A program made the position numbers and the translations under genes. Positions 17,714 through 26,427 of a DNA stretch of 64,000 nt are shown in pieces; position 1 is the stretch's first letter, and each line of letters opens with the position of its first letter. The notes under the pieces are model-generated. The model did not search any database, was not told where the DNA came from, and saw only the letters and a program-made list of their open reading frames with translations. This stretch comes from Hyphomonadaceae bacterium (GTDB lineage Bacteria > Pseudomonadota > Alphaproteobacteria > Caulobacterales > Hyphomonadaceae), in assembly GCA_024742355.1 (NCBI GenBank), contig JANSYM010000005.1, forward strand, positions 1-64,000, read 5' to 3'.

Positions 17714-18248
17714 CTGTGTCTCCAGGGCGCCAGTCGGCGCGATCTAGTCTGTGAACAAGGCAGTCATCGTCTTCATCAAACAGACGACGACCAATCGGTC
17801 GGAAGCCCAGGCGCTCATAGAAGCGATGGGCGTCCGTATTGGAATTCAAAGGATCGATCAGGATGGCTTCGACGTGAGGCTCGGCGAAAGCGCGGGTGAT
17901 GGCGAGCGTCATCATCACCGTGCCATGCCCCTGCCCGAGGCAATCAGGCTCGCCGATCCAGATGTCCATGGCACGCAGATTGGGCGGACAATCCGTACCC
18001 CAATAATGCGTGCGTTCCAGCGCCGGATCGATGATCTGCATGGCGCCAATCGGGCGGCCATCAAGTTCAGCGATATAATAGGCACTGGCCGGATCGGCGC
18101 CGCTCACCTCGTCGGCCCATTCTGCATCGGCGAAAGCGACATCCGCGTTCGGGTCATCGCTGGTGGCAGCGATGACATGCGGTTGCCGGTCCCATCTCTT
18201 CAGATGCGGCACGTCTGCAAGCGTGGCGAGTCGGAGCGTGAGCGTCAT
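17706..18248 (-). CDS. GNAT acetyltransferase, AAC(6')/RimJ-like
   Basis: The 180-residue GNAT-fold enzyme has the acetyl-CoA pocket at about 105-120 (GEPDCLGQGHGTVMM) and the C-terminal block DPLNSNTDAHRFYERLGF. This arrangement (MDIWIG, then LGxGxGT, then DPxxxNxxAxRxYExxGF) resembles the aminoglycoside 6'-acetyltransferase/IucB-like subgroup, but no drug specificity can be claimed. Between serC (18-base gap) and serA (8-base overlap) it is translationally linked to serine synthesis, which hints at an amine or amino-acid substrate. That link is inference. Confidence 0.85.
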   Translation of the reverse strand: MTLTLRLATLADVPHLKRWDRQPHVIAATSDDPNADVAFADAEWADEVSGADPASAYYIAELDGRPIGAMQIIDPALERTHYWGTDCPPNLRAMDIWIGEPDCLGQGHGTVMMTLAITRAFAEPHVEAILIDPLNSNTDAHRFYERLGFRPIGRRLFDEDDDCLVHRLDRADWRPGDTDA

Positions 18249-18266
18249 GGCCGAAGCCCGGATCGA

Positions 18267-19430
18267 TTACAGCGCGGCGAGCTCTTCGGCGAAGGTCCAG
18301 TCGAGCCATGGCGTCAGTTTCGCAACATCATCCGGCTCGACCGTCGCTCCGCACCAAATGCGCAGTCCCGGAGGCGCCTTGGCATAGCCGTTGGCGTCGA
18401 AACAGGCATCTTCGTCCTCGAGGCGTTTCATCATCCGCTTGATGAAATCGCGCTGCGTCGGTTCGTCCATTTTGACAAAGGTCGGATGCACGATGGACAG
18501 GGTCACACCGGAGTTGGACCGCACCGCATCATCGGCGCACAGAAACTCGACCCAATCGGTCTTGGTGACCCAATCCTCGAGAATTTCAAGCGAGCGATCA
18601 GAGCGGGCTTTGAGGCCCTGATAGCCGCCGCATTCCTCGGCCCAGTCGAGCGCCTGGAGGTAATCTTCCGTACACAGAAGCGACGGCGTGTTGATCGTAT
18701 TGCCTTCGAACAGCGCCTCGTTCAGCTTTCCGCCTTTGGTCATCCGGAACAGTTTCGGCAATGGCCGGTCCGGCTTGTAGCTCTCAAGGCGGCGCACCGC
18801 GTTTGGCGACAGGATGAGCATGCCATGAGCCGCTTCCCCGCCCAGCACTTTCTGCCAGCTATAGGTGACGACATCGAGTTTGTCCCACTCCATGTCCTGC
18901 GCGAACACAGCCGAGGTCGCGTCACAGATCACCACCCGGTCCGGGTTCGGCTTGATCCAGTCAGCATTGAGAACCCGCACGCCAGACGTCGTGCCGTTCC
19001 AGGTAAACACAATATCAGCATCGTCGCGCGCCTGCTCGAACGGAGGCAGCACGCCATAGTCGCCGACATGAATGTTGCAATCGTCGAGCTTCAGCTCGTT
19101 GACGGCATCGGTGACCCAGTCCTTGCCGAAACTTTCCCAGGCAAACACGTCAACCGCGCGCTGGCCGAGCATCGACCACATGCACATCTCGACCGCGCCC
19201 GTATCGGAAGCCGGCACGATCGCGACGCGGTAATCCTCAGGCAGGCCGAGAATATCCTTGGTGCGTTCAATAGCCTGTTTCAGCTTGGCTTTCGCAGTCG
19301 CAGAGCGATGCGAACGTCCGAGCGCAGCAGATTGTAGTTTTTCGAGAGAAAATCCGGGGCGCTTGGCCGTGGGTCCGGAAGAAAAGTGCGGGCATGCAGG
19401 GCGCACGTCCGGCTTGGCGACGTCAGTCAT
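18267..19430 (-). CDS. serC: Phosphoserine aminotransferase
   Basis: The 387-residue PLP enzyme transaminates 3-phosphohydroxypyruvate with glutamate to make phosphoserine. The N terminus CPHFSSGPTAKRPG and the PLP lysine in YSWQKVLGGE (about 205) mark it as the alphaproteobacterial SerC group. It leads the serC-GNAT-serA operon. The AGGAG ribosome site lies 9 bases upstream and partly inside a 6-bp hairpin (see the leader entry), suggesting translational control. No phosphoserine phosphatase gene is nearby. Confidence 0.95.
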   Translation of the reverse strand: MTDVAKPDVRPACPHFSSGPTAKRPGFSLEKLQSAALGRSHRSATAKAKLKQAIERTKDILGLPEDYRVAIVPASDTGAVEMCMWSMLGQRAVDVFAWESFGKDWVTDAVNELKLDDCNIHVGDYGVLPPFEQARDDADIVFTWNGTTSGVRVLNADWIKPNPDRVVICDATSAVFAQDMEWDKLDVVTYSWQKVLGGEAAHGMLILSPNAVRRLESYKPDRPLPKLFRMTKGGKLNEALFEGNTINTPSLLCTEDYLQALDWAEECGGYQGLKARSDRSLEILEDWVTKTDWVEFLCADDAVRSNSGVTLSIVHPTFVKMDEPTQRDFIKRMMKRLEDEDACFDANGYAKAPPGLRIWCGATVEPDDVAKLTPWLDWTFAEELAAL

Positions 19431-19439
19431 CTGTTTGTA

Positions 19440-19459
19440 CTCCTATCCTTACAGATAGG
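19440..19459 (-). promoter_or_regulatory. Candidate serC leader hairpin over the ribosome site
   Basis: On the minus strand CCTATC (19459-19454) and GATAGG (19447-19442) form a perfect 6-bp stem with a 6-base loop. The AGGAG ribosome site (19444-19440) shares its first bases with the 3' arm, so the stem would block serC translation. Two GGGCCAGCC copies lie just upstream on the same strand. An alphaproteobacterial leader called the serC motif is known upstream of serC; this is a good candidate, though I could not align it to the family model. Confidence 0.55.
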
Positions 19460-19689
19460 CTGGCCCTCGTTGGGGAAGGCTGGCCCACGGCGCATATGGC
19501 GCAGGCGGAGGCAGAACGCAAGGGATGACTTTGCGGCAAATGAAGAATGGTCGCCGCAAGGCTCCGCAGCGGGAAACCCTAACAAGATGCTACCCATCCA
19601 TTCATAATTAGGGCCAAATATTCATCAGTATTTCTACTTTAGGTGGTATTTGACGCGGACAAGATTAGGCAAATGATTGTTCGACTGTA

Positions 19690-21618
19690 ATGAACCAACG
19701 GACCGGAACTCTTTGGAAACGCTATGGCACTGCGTTGATCCTGATTCTGGCTGTGCTCACAACCAGTCATTTCATCGAGTCGCACGCGATCCGCAAAGCC
19801 CAGGCCGATGCAGAAGTGATCAATCTCAGCGCCAAACAACGCATGTTGTCCCAGAAGATCGTGCTTCATGCGCAAGCCTTCATCATCGATAATGAGCCTG
19901 AAGACGAAAGACAGCTTTCCGATACGGTTGATGAGTTTGAGCGTGCTCACCAGAATCTGATGCAGGACGCGGCGCGCGAGGAAAGCCTAGGCGGGCTCTA
20001 TCTGGCGCGAACACCTTCGACAGATGAGATCGTCGTTAATTTCGTCTCCATCGCCCGGGCCATTCCGACATCGCCCTACCCTGAAGCTCTGTTCGATGAA
20101 TTGGAATTCAAGGGCACGGGGATCGTGCTTGAGCGTCTGGATGAAGCCGTCGTCGCCTATGATGCCCGGGCGCAGAAACAGGCGCAGTGGGTGCATCGAC
20201 TGCAGGAGATCACACTCCTGATCGCGGCGGCGGTGATCATATTAGAAGCGCTGTTCATCTTTCTGCCAGCGCAGCGACTGGTCCGACGCGGTTTTGAGAA
20301 GCTGCGCGCCATGGCCGAGACCGATCCGCTGACCCGCCTCAGAAATCGCGCCGGGTTTGAACGTGACATGGCCGAGGCCATGTCTGACCGCGATCATGAG
20401 GTGCAATCGGTCACGCTTGTCTTGCTCGACCTCGACGATTTCAAAGGCATCAATGACCGCCACGGGCACATCACCGGAGACGCGGTTCTGAAAACAATCG
20501 GCGAACGCCTTGCCCGGCTGCCGAACCTGGTTTCGACAGCCCGCGTCGGCGGAGATGAGTTCGCGCTGCTGGTTGATAACTCCAACTGGGAGAACTCATT
20601 CTCCCCAGACGGAATCACGGCTGATGTGCGCGAGTGCATGGACTATGTCTACCGGCCCATCGAACACAATGGGCTGGTGATCGACGTCTCCGGATCGGTC
20701 GGGGTCTCGCGCTATCCACATGATGCAGCCAATCTGATTGACCTTCGCCGCAACGCCTCAGCGGCCCTGCTGGATGCCAAGAAATCAGGCCGCGCAAGCA
20801 TATCTATTTATGATTCCAGAATCGACGAAATCGTGCGCCAGAAGCGCATCATACAGTCAGCGCTCCTGTCTGGAGAATATGAGCAGAATCTGTCGGTCTG
20901 TTTCCAGCCCATTGTTGAACTGTCGAGTCAAACCATCAAATCCGTTGAAGTCCTCGCCCGTTGGCAACATTCCGAGCTTGGATCTCTCAATCCGGAACTG
21001 TTCCTGGCCATCGCCCGGGAATGTGGTCTCGGCGACAAGATTGAAACGCGCATCCGCGCCCTGGCCCTGGAGCAAATGGCACCATCCCTGAACGCCGGGT
21101 CGGTCGAGAGTATCTCGATCAATATCTCGCCTGTCGACCTGGCCACGCAGGGGTTTGCCAATGCGTTGTTCGAGCAGTTCGCGACGTATAATGTCAACAC
21201 AGCCCAGGTCTGGATCGAGGTGACGGAAACAGAGCGCCTGACCAGTCGCGCAACGGTCCGAGAAAATCTGGAAGCGCTCAGCGCAGCGGGTGTGCGGATC
21301 GCGCTCGACGATTATGGTGTTGGATATTCCAACATTCAGCGCCTGGCAGAACTGCCCATACAAAGGGTCAAGATCGACAAGTCGATTGTCTGGAATATCG
21401 AGCAGGACAGAAAATATGCCGGTGTGTTCAGGTCCAGCATCCAGCTGGCGCGCGCGCTTGGCGCCGATGTCGTTGCCGAAGGCGTTGAAACCCCTGGTCA
21501 GCTCACAGAGGCAATGCGCCAGGGCTGTAAGTTTGTGCAGGGCTACCTGTTCTTCAAACCGCTCCCTGCGGCAGAGTGCATTCCCCATCTCGGCCAGCGC
21601 CTCTCCGCGGCAGCCTGA
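19690..21618 (+). CDS. PilJ-like sensor, GGDEF and EAL domain protein
   Basis: The 642-residue inner-membrane protein turns cyclic di-GMP over. TM1 (about 13-29) and TM2 (about 174-192) flank a periplasmic domain with LSAKQRMLSQKIVLHAQ at 46-62, the hallmark of the PilJ/NarX-like four-helix sensor. The GGDEF motif is intact at 287-291, with no RxxD I-site upstream, so product inhibition may be missing. The EAL domain has EVLAR (420-424), DDY (540-542), KIDKS (561-565), AEGVET and Q617, all residues needed for hydrolysis. Both activities look possible. It is a single gene. Confidence 0.93.
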   Translation: MNQRTGTLWKRYGTALILILAVLTTSHFIESHAIRKAQADAEVINLSAKQRMLSQKIVLHAQAFIIDNEPEDERQLSDTVDEFERAHQNLMQDAAREESLGGLYLARTPSTDEIVVNFVSIARAIPTSPYPEALFDELEFKGTGIVLERLDEAVVAYDARAQKQAQWVHRLQEITLLIAAAVIILEALFIFLPAQRLVRRGFEKLRAMAETDPLTRLRNRAGFERDMAEAMSDRDHEVQSVTLVLLDLDDFKGINDRHGHITGDAVLKTIGERLARLPNLVSTARVGGDEFALLVDNSNWENSFSPDGITADVRECMDYVYRPIEHNGLVIDVSGSVGVSRYPHDAANLIDLRRNASAALLDAKKSGRASISIYDSRIDEIVRQKRIIQSALLSGEYEQNLSVCFQPIVELSSQTIKSVEVLARWQHSELGSLNPELFLAIARECGLGDKIETRIRALALEQMAPSLNAGSVESISINISPVDLATQGFANALFEQFATYNVNTAQVWIEVTETERLTSRATVRENLEALSAAGVRIALDDYGVGYSNIQRLAELPIQRVKIDKSIVWNIEQDRKYAGVFRSSIQLARALGADVVAEGVETPGQLTEAMRQGCKFVQGYLFFKPLPAAECIPHLGQRLSAAA

Positions 21619-21685
21619 CCCGAGGTTCGCCTTCCCGAGCACGCCGCCTTCGCTTATCAGAAATGCCAGAGAGGGAGCATCCGGC

Positions 21686-22652
21686 ATGAGTGAGCGATTT
21701 GGAGATCAGCACATAGAATTTGCGAATGGCGCGATCGGCAAAACCATGGCGTTTGAAAGCGCCAATCCGGTCAATTATGCCGATGTGATTGCGGGCACCG
21801 GGCATGACCGGAAACTCGAGATTGATGGCAAACTGTTCCTGCCGCCTCAGCCCATCGCAACACCGACACCATTGGTCATTGTCGTGCCCGGCAGCGTTGG
21901 CGTCGCCGTCTCCCACCTGTCGCATGCTGAAACCCTCACGGACTTGGGGATCGCCGCTTTCGTCATCGATCCGTTCGGCGCGGCAAGTGTCTTCAACGGT
22001 CGCGAACCAGACTCAGTTCTCTTTTGCCGCGAGCGCCTATGACGTGCTCGCCGCGCTAATATTCGTCTCCGGGATTCCTGGCATCGATGCCACCCGCATC
22101 GGCGCCCAGGGCCACAGTCGCGGCGGATCGGCGGTGCTCGCGGCGGGCATGCGCAAATTCTCAGAGGCGCATCCGACGACCGGCGTAGATCTGAAAGCCG
22201 TCTATTCCGTCTATCCCTGGTGCGGTCATCAATTTCTGAGCCCGGACATCGGCGACACAAAAGTGCGGATCGTGATTGGCGAACGCGACAATTGGTGTTC
22301 GCCGCAACAGGCGCAAGGCTATGCGCAAGCCATCCGCCTGGCCGGCGGTGATGTGTCGTTTCGATTGTTCGCAGAGGCCGAGCACAGCTTCGACCGTCAG
22401 CCGCCGATCGAAACCACCCCTGACGCCGCCGTCGCCCCACATGCGCCGACCATCTACCTCTCCGATTCAGGCGCGATGATTCACCCGGTGTCGGGTGTTG
22501 AGGATGCGGCGGCAACGGATCGTGACCTGATGATATACGGCCTCAAAGCCGGCTTTGGGGTCACGGGGGCGTCGCTTGGCGGACAAGGGGATCAGCCCGC
22601 TCTGTTCAAGAGAGACATGTCTGATTTCTGGCTTGATGCGCTCTCCGACTGA
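21686..22652 (+). pseudogene. Dienelactone-hydrolase-like gene with a frameshift
   Basis: A good ribosome site (GAGGGAG) precedes the ATG at 21686. The first frame encodes a hydrolase N-terminal half up to DPFGAASVFNGR, then runs into a stop at 22040-22042. Skipping the single G at 22004 restores a continuous protein that goes on as NQTQFSFAASAYDVLAALI and contains GHSRGG (nucleophile Ser), GERDNW (Asp) and EAEHSF (His), the full alpha/beta-hydrolase triad. The product would be about 321 residues. The lesion is either a recent one-base insertion or a sequencing error; nothing around it looks like a programmed slip site. Confidence 0.8.
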
Positions 22653-22673
22653 GCGCCCTTCGAATAAATCGTC

Positions 22674-23384
22674 TTAGCCGGGCAGGCCTTCCGGACACCC
22701 GCGCCGGACGCACGTGTCCAGCTGCTCGGCCCAGATGGCATAGCCCGAAGCGTTGAGGTGCAGGTTGTCGTCGCTGAGGGCGGGCGGCAGTTCGCCATTG
22801 TCGGCGCGCAGGGCGCTGGCAAGGTCGAGATAGACATAGTCGCCTGATCCGCCCGCGGCTGAAATGAATTCATTGATACCGGTCACGGTCTGATTGTGCG
22901 GGGCGCCGCGGGGCAGGACGGAGAGCACGTAGAGCTCGCTGTCTGGCAGGGCATCGTTCAGGCGCGCGGCAATCTCCAGAATATTGCCTGCAATGCGCGC
23001 CGGATCGTCCGTATAATTGGTGTCATTGGTGCCGATCAGCAGGAACACTCGATCCGGCTGGTGGCGGGTGATCTGGCCGAGGCGCAGCAGGACGCCGTCT
23101 GCCGTGTCCCATCCTATGCCCTGATTGGCCGTCTCGACGCCCGGGAACATGGTCTCGAGCGGCGCAGCTTCGGTAATGCTGTCGCCGACGAACAGGACGC
23201 CGCCCTGCAGGATGGGGAGCGTCTCGATCTGGTCGAGGCGGTGATTGACATGCTCGTGCGCGGCCTCGGTCAGGCCGGGCCAGAGCACGGCGCCTGAGGC
23301 GCGCTCAGATGCAGGCTGCGGCGCCGAACAGGCAGCGCTGCAGGCGAGGAACGCGGCGATGAGGAGAGACTTCAGCCGCATCAC
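22674..23384 (-). CDS. SGNH/GDSL-type esterase lipoprotein
   Basis: The 236-residue protein has a signal peptide and lipobox (SAAC, Cys19), so it is probably anchored in the envelope. The SGNH blocks are visible: GDSIT with Ser69, Gly89 (NQGIGWDT), Asn120 in IGTND, and the DxxH pair Asp206/His209 (DDNLHLN). Relatives deacylate lipids, carbohydrates or acyl-peptides; the substrate is unknown. Its start lies only 5 bases after the stop of the acyl-CoA carboxylase gene, so the two are probably co-transcribed. Confidence 0.88.
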   Translation of the reverse strand: MMRLKSLLIAAFLACSAACSAPQPASERASGAVLWPGLTEAAHEHVNHRLDQIETLPILQGGVLFVGDSITEAAPLETMFPGVETANQGIGWDTADGVLLRLGQITRHQPDRVFLLIGTNDTNYTDDPARIAGNILEIAARLNDALPDSELYVLSVLPRGAPHNQTVTGINEFISAAGGSGDYVYLDLASALRADNGELPPALSDDNLHLNASGYAIWAEQLDTCVRRGCPEGLPG

Positions 23385-23389
23385 ATTCC

Positions 23390-24937
23390 CTATGGTCGCG
23401 GACCGAAACTGGTGCGGCCGGTCTCCAGAACGCGCCAGGCATGGTGGACGAAGTCGACCAGCAAAGGCCGCGTGTCGCGCGGGTCGATGATCTCCTCCGC
23501 GAAGAAGGCTTCTGCTGTCCGGAAAGGCGAGGCAATGGCGTCGAACCGCTTGTACAGGCTCTTCAGATAGGCCTCCTTGTCCTCGGCTTCTAGAATCTCC
23601 TTGCGATAGGCCGCTTCAATGCCGCCCGCCATGGGCAGCGAGCCCCAGTCGCCGCTCGGCCAACAATAGCGCCATTTGGCCTTGCTCGGATTGAACATGG
23701 CCGACCCGGCAAGGCCATAGGCCTTGCGGATGACAACCGCGCAAACCGGCACCGTGGCCTGGTACACCGCCGCCATGGCCCGGACGCCCTTGCGGGTGAC
23801 GCCCTCGGTCTCATGCCGCACGCCGCAGGCGAAGCCCGGGCAGTCGACAAAGTGCACGACGGGCAGGTGGAAGGTCGAGCACAGGTCCATATGCCGGGTG
23901 ACCTTGTCACAGACATCCGCCGTCCAGGCGCCATCCAGGAAGAAGGGGTCGCCGGCGAGAATGCCGACCGGGCGGCCATCTATGCGGGCAAAGCCGGTGA
24001 CGATGCCGCGTCCCCATTGCTCGCCAATCTCGAAGAAGCTGCCAGTGTCGACCGCGGCATCAATGATCTTGCGCGGCTTGTACGGCGTCTTGCCATCGGT
24101 CGGGACGATGGAGAGGAGGTCCTCTTCCCGGCGCTTCGGGTCGTCGGTCGGTTGCGTGACCGGCGGCAGCTCGTGCACCGAGGAGGGCAGGTAGGACAGG
24201 AATTGGCGCGCCGCTTCGAACGCATCGGCTTCGGAATCGACGACGGCATCGACGGTGCCATTGCGGGCCTGGATTTCCCAGCCGCCCAGCTCTTCCTTGG
24301 TGACGTCTTCGCCGAGCGCGCGGGTCACCGGCGGTCCGGCGACGAAGACCTGGGACAGTTCCTTGACCAGCACGGAGAAATGGCTCGCTGCGAGCCGTCC
24401 GGCGCCCATGCCGGCGCAGGGACCGAGACCGAGCGAGACATAAGGAACTTCCGCCATGCCGGAGACGATATACTCCCAGCCCGGCGTTTCGGGAATGTAG
24501 GTGCGCGGGTCCTTCTCGAACATCTTGATCGAGCCACCGCCGCCGGTGCCGTCAATCAGCTGGACCAGCGGCATGCGGTATTCCTGGCTCTGCTTCAAGG
24601 CGAGCAGGAGCTTGCCGCGAATGGAGGCATCCGCCGCGCCGCCGCGCACCGTGAAGTCATCGCCGAGCAGGAAGGCCGGACGGCCATTCAGGGTCGCCCG
24701 GCCAATGACCGAGTTGGAGGCCATGAAATGCTCAAGCTCTTCATTCTCGTCATAGCGCGCGAGACCGGCAATCTTGCCAATCTCGTGAAAGCTTCCGGGG
24801 TCGGCCAGAAAGGCGACCCGCTCGCGAACGGTCAGCTTGCCCCGTCCCTTCTGACGCGAGACTGGCTCGTCGCCCCCCATTTCCTCGGCCAGGCGTTCAC
24901 GCCGGCGCAATTCTTCGATCGATTTTTCCCACGACAT
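23390..24937 (-). CDS. Acyl-CoA carboxylase carboxyltransferase (beta) subunit
   Basis: The ATG giving MSWEKSIEELRRR is preferred over a GTG two codons upstream. The 515-residue protein has two crotonase-fold halves (about 20-265 and 275-510). RGGAADASIRGK and GTGGGGSIKMFEKDPRTYIPE fit the branch near propionyl/methylcrotonyl-CoA carboxylase beta subunits, which transfer the carboxyl group from carboxybiotin to the acyl-CoA. The substrate cannot be fixed from sequence. The biotin-carrying alpha subunit is not in the window, so the partner must be encoded elsewhere. It is translationally close to the SGNH gene downstream. Confidence 0.88.
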   Translation of the reverse strand: MSWEKSIEELRRRERLAEEMGGDEPVSRQKGRGKLTVRERVAFLADPGSFHEIGKIAGLARYDENEELEHFMASNSVIGRATLNGRPAFLLGDDFTVRGGAADASIRGKLLLALKQSQEYRMPLVQLIDGTGGGGSIKMFEKDPRTYIPETPGWEYIVSGMAEVPYVSLGLGPCAGMGAGRLAASHFSVLVKELSQVFVAGPPVTRALGEDVTKEELGGWEIQARNGTVDAVVDSEADAFEAARQFLSYLPSSVHELPPVTQPTDDPKRREEDLLSIVPTDGKTPYKPRKIIDAAVDTGSFFEIGEQWGRGIVTGFARIDGRPVGILAGDPFFLDGAWTADVCDKVTRHMDLCSTFHLPVVHFVDCPGFACGVRHETEGVTRKGVRAMAAVYQATVPVCAVVIRKAYGLAGSAMFNPSKAKWRYCWPSGDWGSLPMAGGIEAAYRKEILEAEDKEAYLKSLYKRFDAIASPFRTAEAFFAEEIIDPRDTRPLLVDFVHHAWRVLETGRTSFGPRP

Positions 24938-25102
24938 AGGCACTGTTTCGAAACCTTACGCAGCGACCGGTCAAGGCAAAAATCTCCCGCGTGATTAGAA
25001 GGGGTATTCAACTTGATGCAGTTTACGTAAGCGGCACCCTTGCCGCGAACCGTTTCGCCTGCTTTATCAACGCCAGGAGCATTTTTACAGGGAGGCTTCC
25101 AC

Positions 25103-25408
25103 ATGGATCTCGCAGAACTCACAACCAAAGCCGCAGCAGCTGTTGCTGGTGGCGATAGCGGTTTCGCCAAAAAAGTTAAGTTCGACTTCGGTGATGTCGG
25201 CAGACTGTTCATCGACGGCGCCGCAGGCGTTGCCAATAATGACGACGCAGAAGCTGACGCGACTGTAAAAGTCGACTGGGAAGACTTCGGCAAGCTGGCC
25301 GCTGGTCAGATGGACCCAACCATGGCGTTCATGCAGGGCAAACTGAAAGTGCTCGGCGACATGTCTGTGGCCATGCAGCTGCAAAGCATCATGAGCAAGC
25401 TCTCTTAA
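25103..25408 (+). CDS. SCP2 sterol-binding domain protein
   Basis: This 101-residue single-domain protein is of the SCP2 type. The strong ribosome site GGGAGG precedes the ATG at 25103. The pattern VKFDFGDVGRLFIDG, then ADATVKVDWEDFGKLAAGQMDPTMAFMQGKLKVLGD, matches the SCP2 fold, whose hydrophobic tunnel binds acyl-CoAs or other lipids. It has no signal peptide, so it is cytoplasmic. An intrinsic terminator follows at 25436, so it is likely a separate, possibly abundant, transcript. Confidence 0.93.
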   Translation: MDLAELTTKAAAAVAGGDSGFAKKVKFDFGDVGRLFIDGAAGVANNDDAEADATVKVDWEDFGKLAAGQMDPTMAFMQGKLKVLGDMSVAMQLQSIMSKLS

Positions 25409-25435
25409 GCTTGAAGCCTCATTGATTTGATCGAG

Positions 25436-25474
25436 AGCCTCATCCGGCTTAAACGCGGGATGAGGCTTTCTCTT
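25436..25474 (+). terminator. Intrinsic terminator after the SCP2 gene
   Basis: AGCCTCATCC (25436-25445) and GGATGAGGCT (25458-25467) form a perfect 10-bp stem with a 12-base loop, followed by TTCTCTT. It lies 28 bases past the SCP2 stop and 17 bases before the hydrolase start. A further copy of GCCTCAT at 25415 could give an alternative fold. Confidence 0.85.
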
Positions 25475-25491
25475 AGGTGTGGACAGGACCG

Positions 25492-26427
25492 ATGGACGAA
25501 AAAATGACAGACCGCATTGTCGACGTGCCCGGCAATCCGCGCCCTGATGGCGCCCGCATCGTCTGGTTCGAAGGCGTTGGCGGCCGCAAGCTGCGCGCGT
25601 GCCTGGCGCCGGCCACCGCCGACACACCACGCGGCACCTGTATTGTCTGCCCGGGCCGCACCGAGTTCATCGAGAAATATTTCGAGGTGGCGCGCGAGCT
25701 ACAGGACCGCGGCTTTGCCGTCCTGATCATTGACTGGCCTGGCCAGGGCCTGTCGCAGCGCCTGCTCGACGACCCCCAGAAAGGCCATATCGACCGGTTC
25801 GAGACCTTCATGGGCGCGCTGCGCAATGGGCTCGACGCGTTTGAAGAATTGCCGAAGCCTTATGTCTCGCTCGCCCACTCCATGGGCGGCGCCATCGCCC
25901 TTGCTGCGATCGGCCAGGGCCTGGTCAAAGTCGAAGCGGCCGCGTTCTGCGCACCGATGTGGGGCCTGCCGCTCGGGCGTGTCCAACGCTACTTCATCTG
26001 GGCCATGCGGGTCATGGGACGCTCTGACGATTTCGCCCAGAAGCCGGGACCTGCCGAACGGTTTGAAGACAATGTCGTCACCTATGACGAGCCGCACTGG
26101 CAGATGAACAAGGACCTGACCGACGCGGCGCCAGAGCTTTCGCTCGGCCCGGTGACCTGGGGCTGGCTCGGCGCCTCGCTGGATATTTTCGGCCGGATGA
26201 ACAAGCCGGAGACCCTGCGCGCCATCGACATTCCAGTGTTTGTCGCCAGCGCCGCCGACGAGAAACTGGTCGACAATCGCTCACACGCGCACGTCGCCAG
26301 TCACTTGCCGAATTGCGAACATGTCACTGTCGAAGGTGCGATGCACGAAATCCTGATGGAAAAGCCGGACAAGCGCGCCGAATACTGGGCCGGCTTTGAC
26401 CGCATGCTTGAGCGCGCGGGAATCTAG
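25492..26427 (+). CDS. Alpha/beta hydrolase, lysophospholipase-like
   Basis: The ATG at 25492 (MDEKMTDRIV) is chosen; a GTG at 25477 and an ATG at 25504 are alternatives. The 311-residue cytosolic enzyme has the nucleophile Ser130 in AHSMGG, oxyanion region PGRTEF, the Asp in SAADEKLVD (about 261) and the His in GAMHEIL (about 287). DWPGQGLSQR is typical of the monoglyceride lipase/lysophospholipase L2 (PldB-like) group. Its end overlaps the convergent CDGSH gene by 4 bases (CTAG). Confidence 0.88.
   Translation: MDEKMTDRIVDVPGNPRPDGARIVWFEGVGGRKLRACLAPATADTPRGTCIVCPGRTEFIEKYFEVARELQDRGFAVLIIDWPGQGLSQRLLDDPQKGHIDRFETFMGALRNGLDAFEELPKPYVSLAHSMGGAIALAAIGQGLVKVEAAAFCAPMWGLPLGRVQRYFIWAMRVMGRSDDFAQKPGPAERFEDNVVTYDEPHWQMNKDLTDAAPELSLGPVTWGWLGASLDIFGRMNKPETLRAIDIPVFVASAADEKLVDNRSHAHVASHLPNCEHVTVEGAMHEILMEKPDKRAEYWAGFDRMLERAGI

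Noticed and set aside
16109-19337. Long plus-strand frames opposite serA, the GNAT gene and serC
   Set aside because: Antisense shadows; the opposite strand encodes recognisable serine enzymes with catalytic motifs.
22001-22010. Programmed frameshift in the dienelactone-hydrolase-like gene
   Set aside because: No slippery heptamer, stop-codon context or stimulatory structure; a mutation or sequencing error is simpler.
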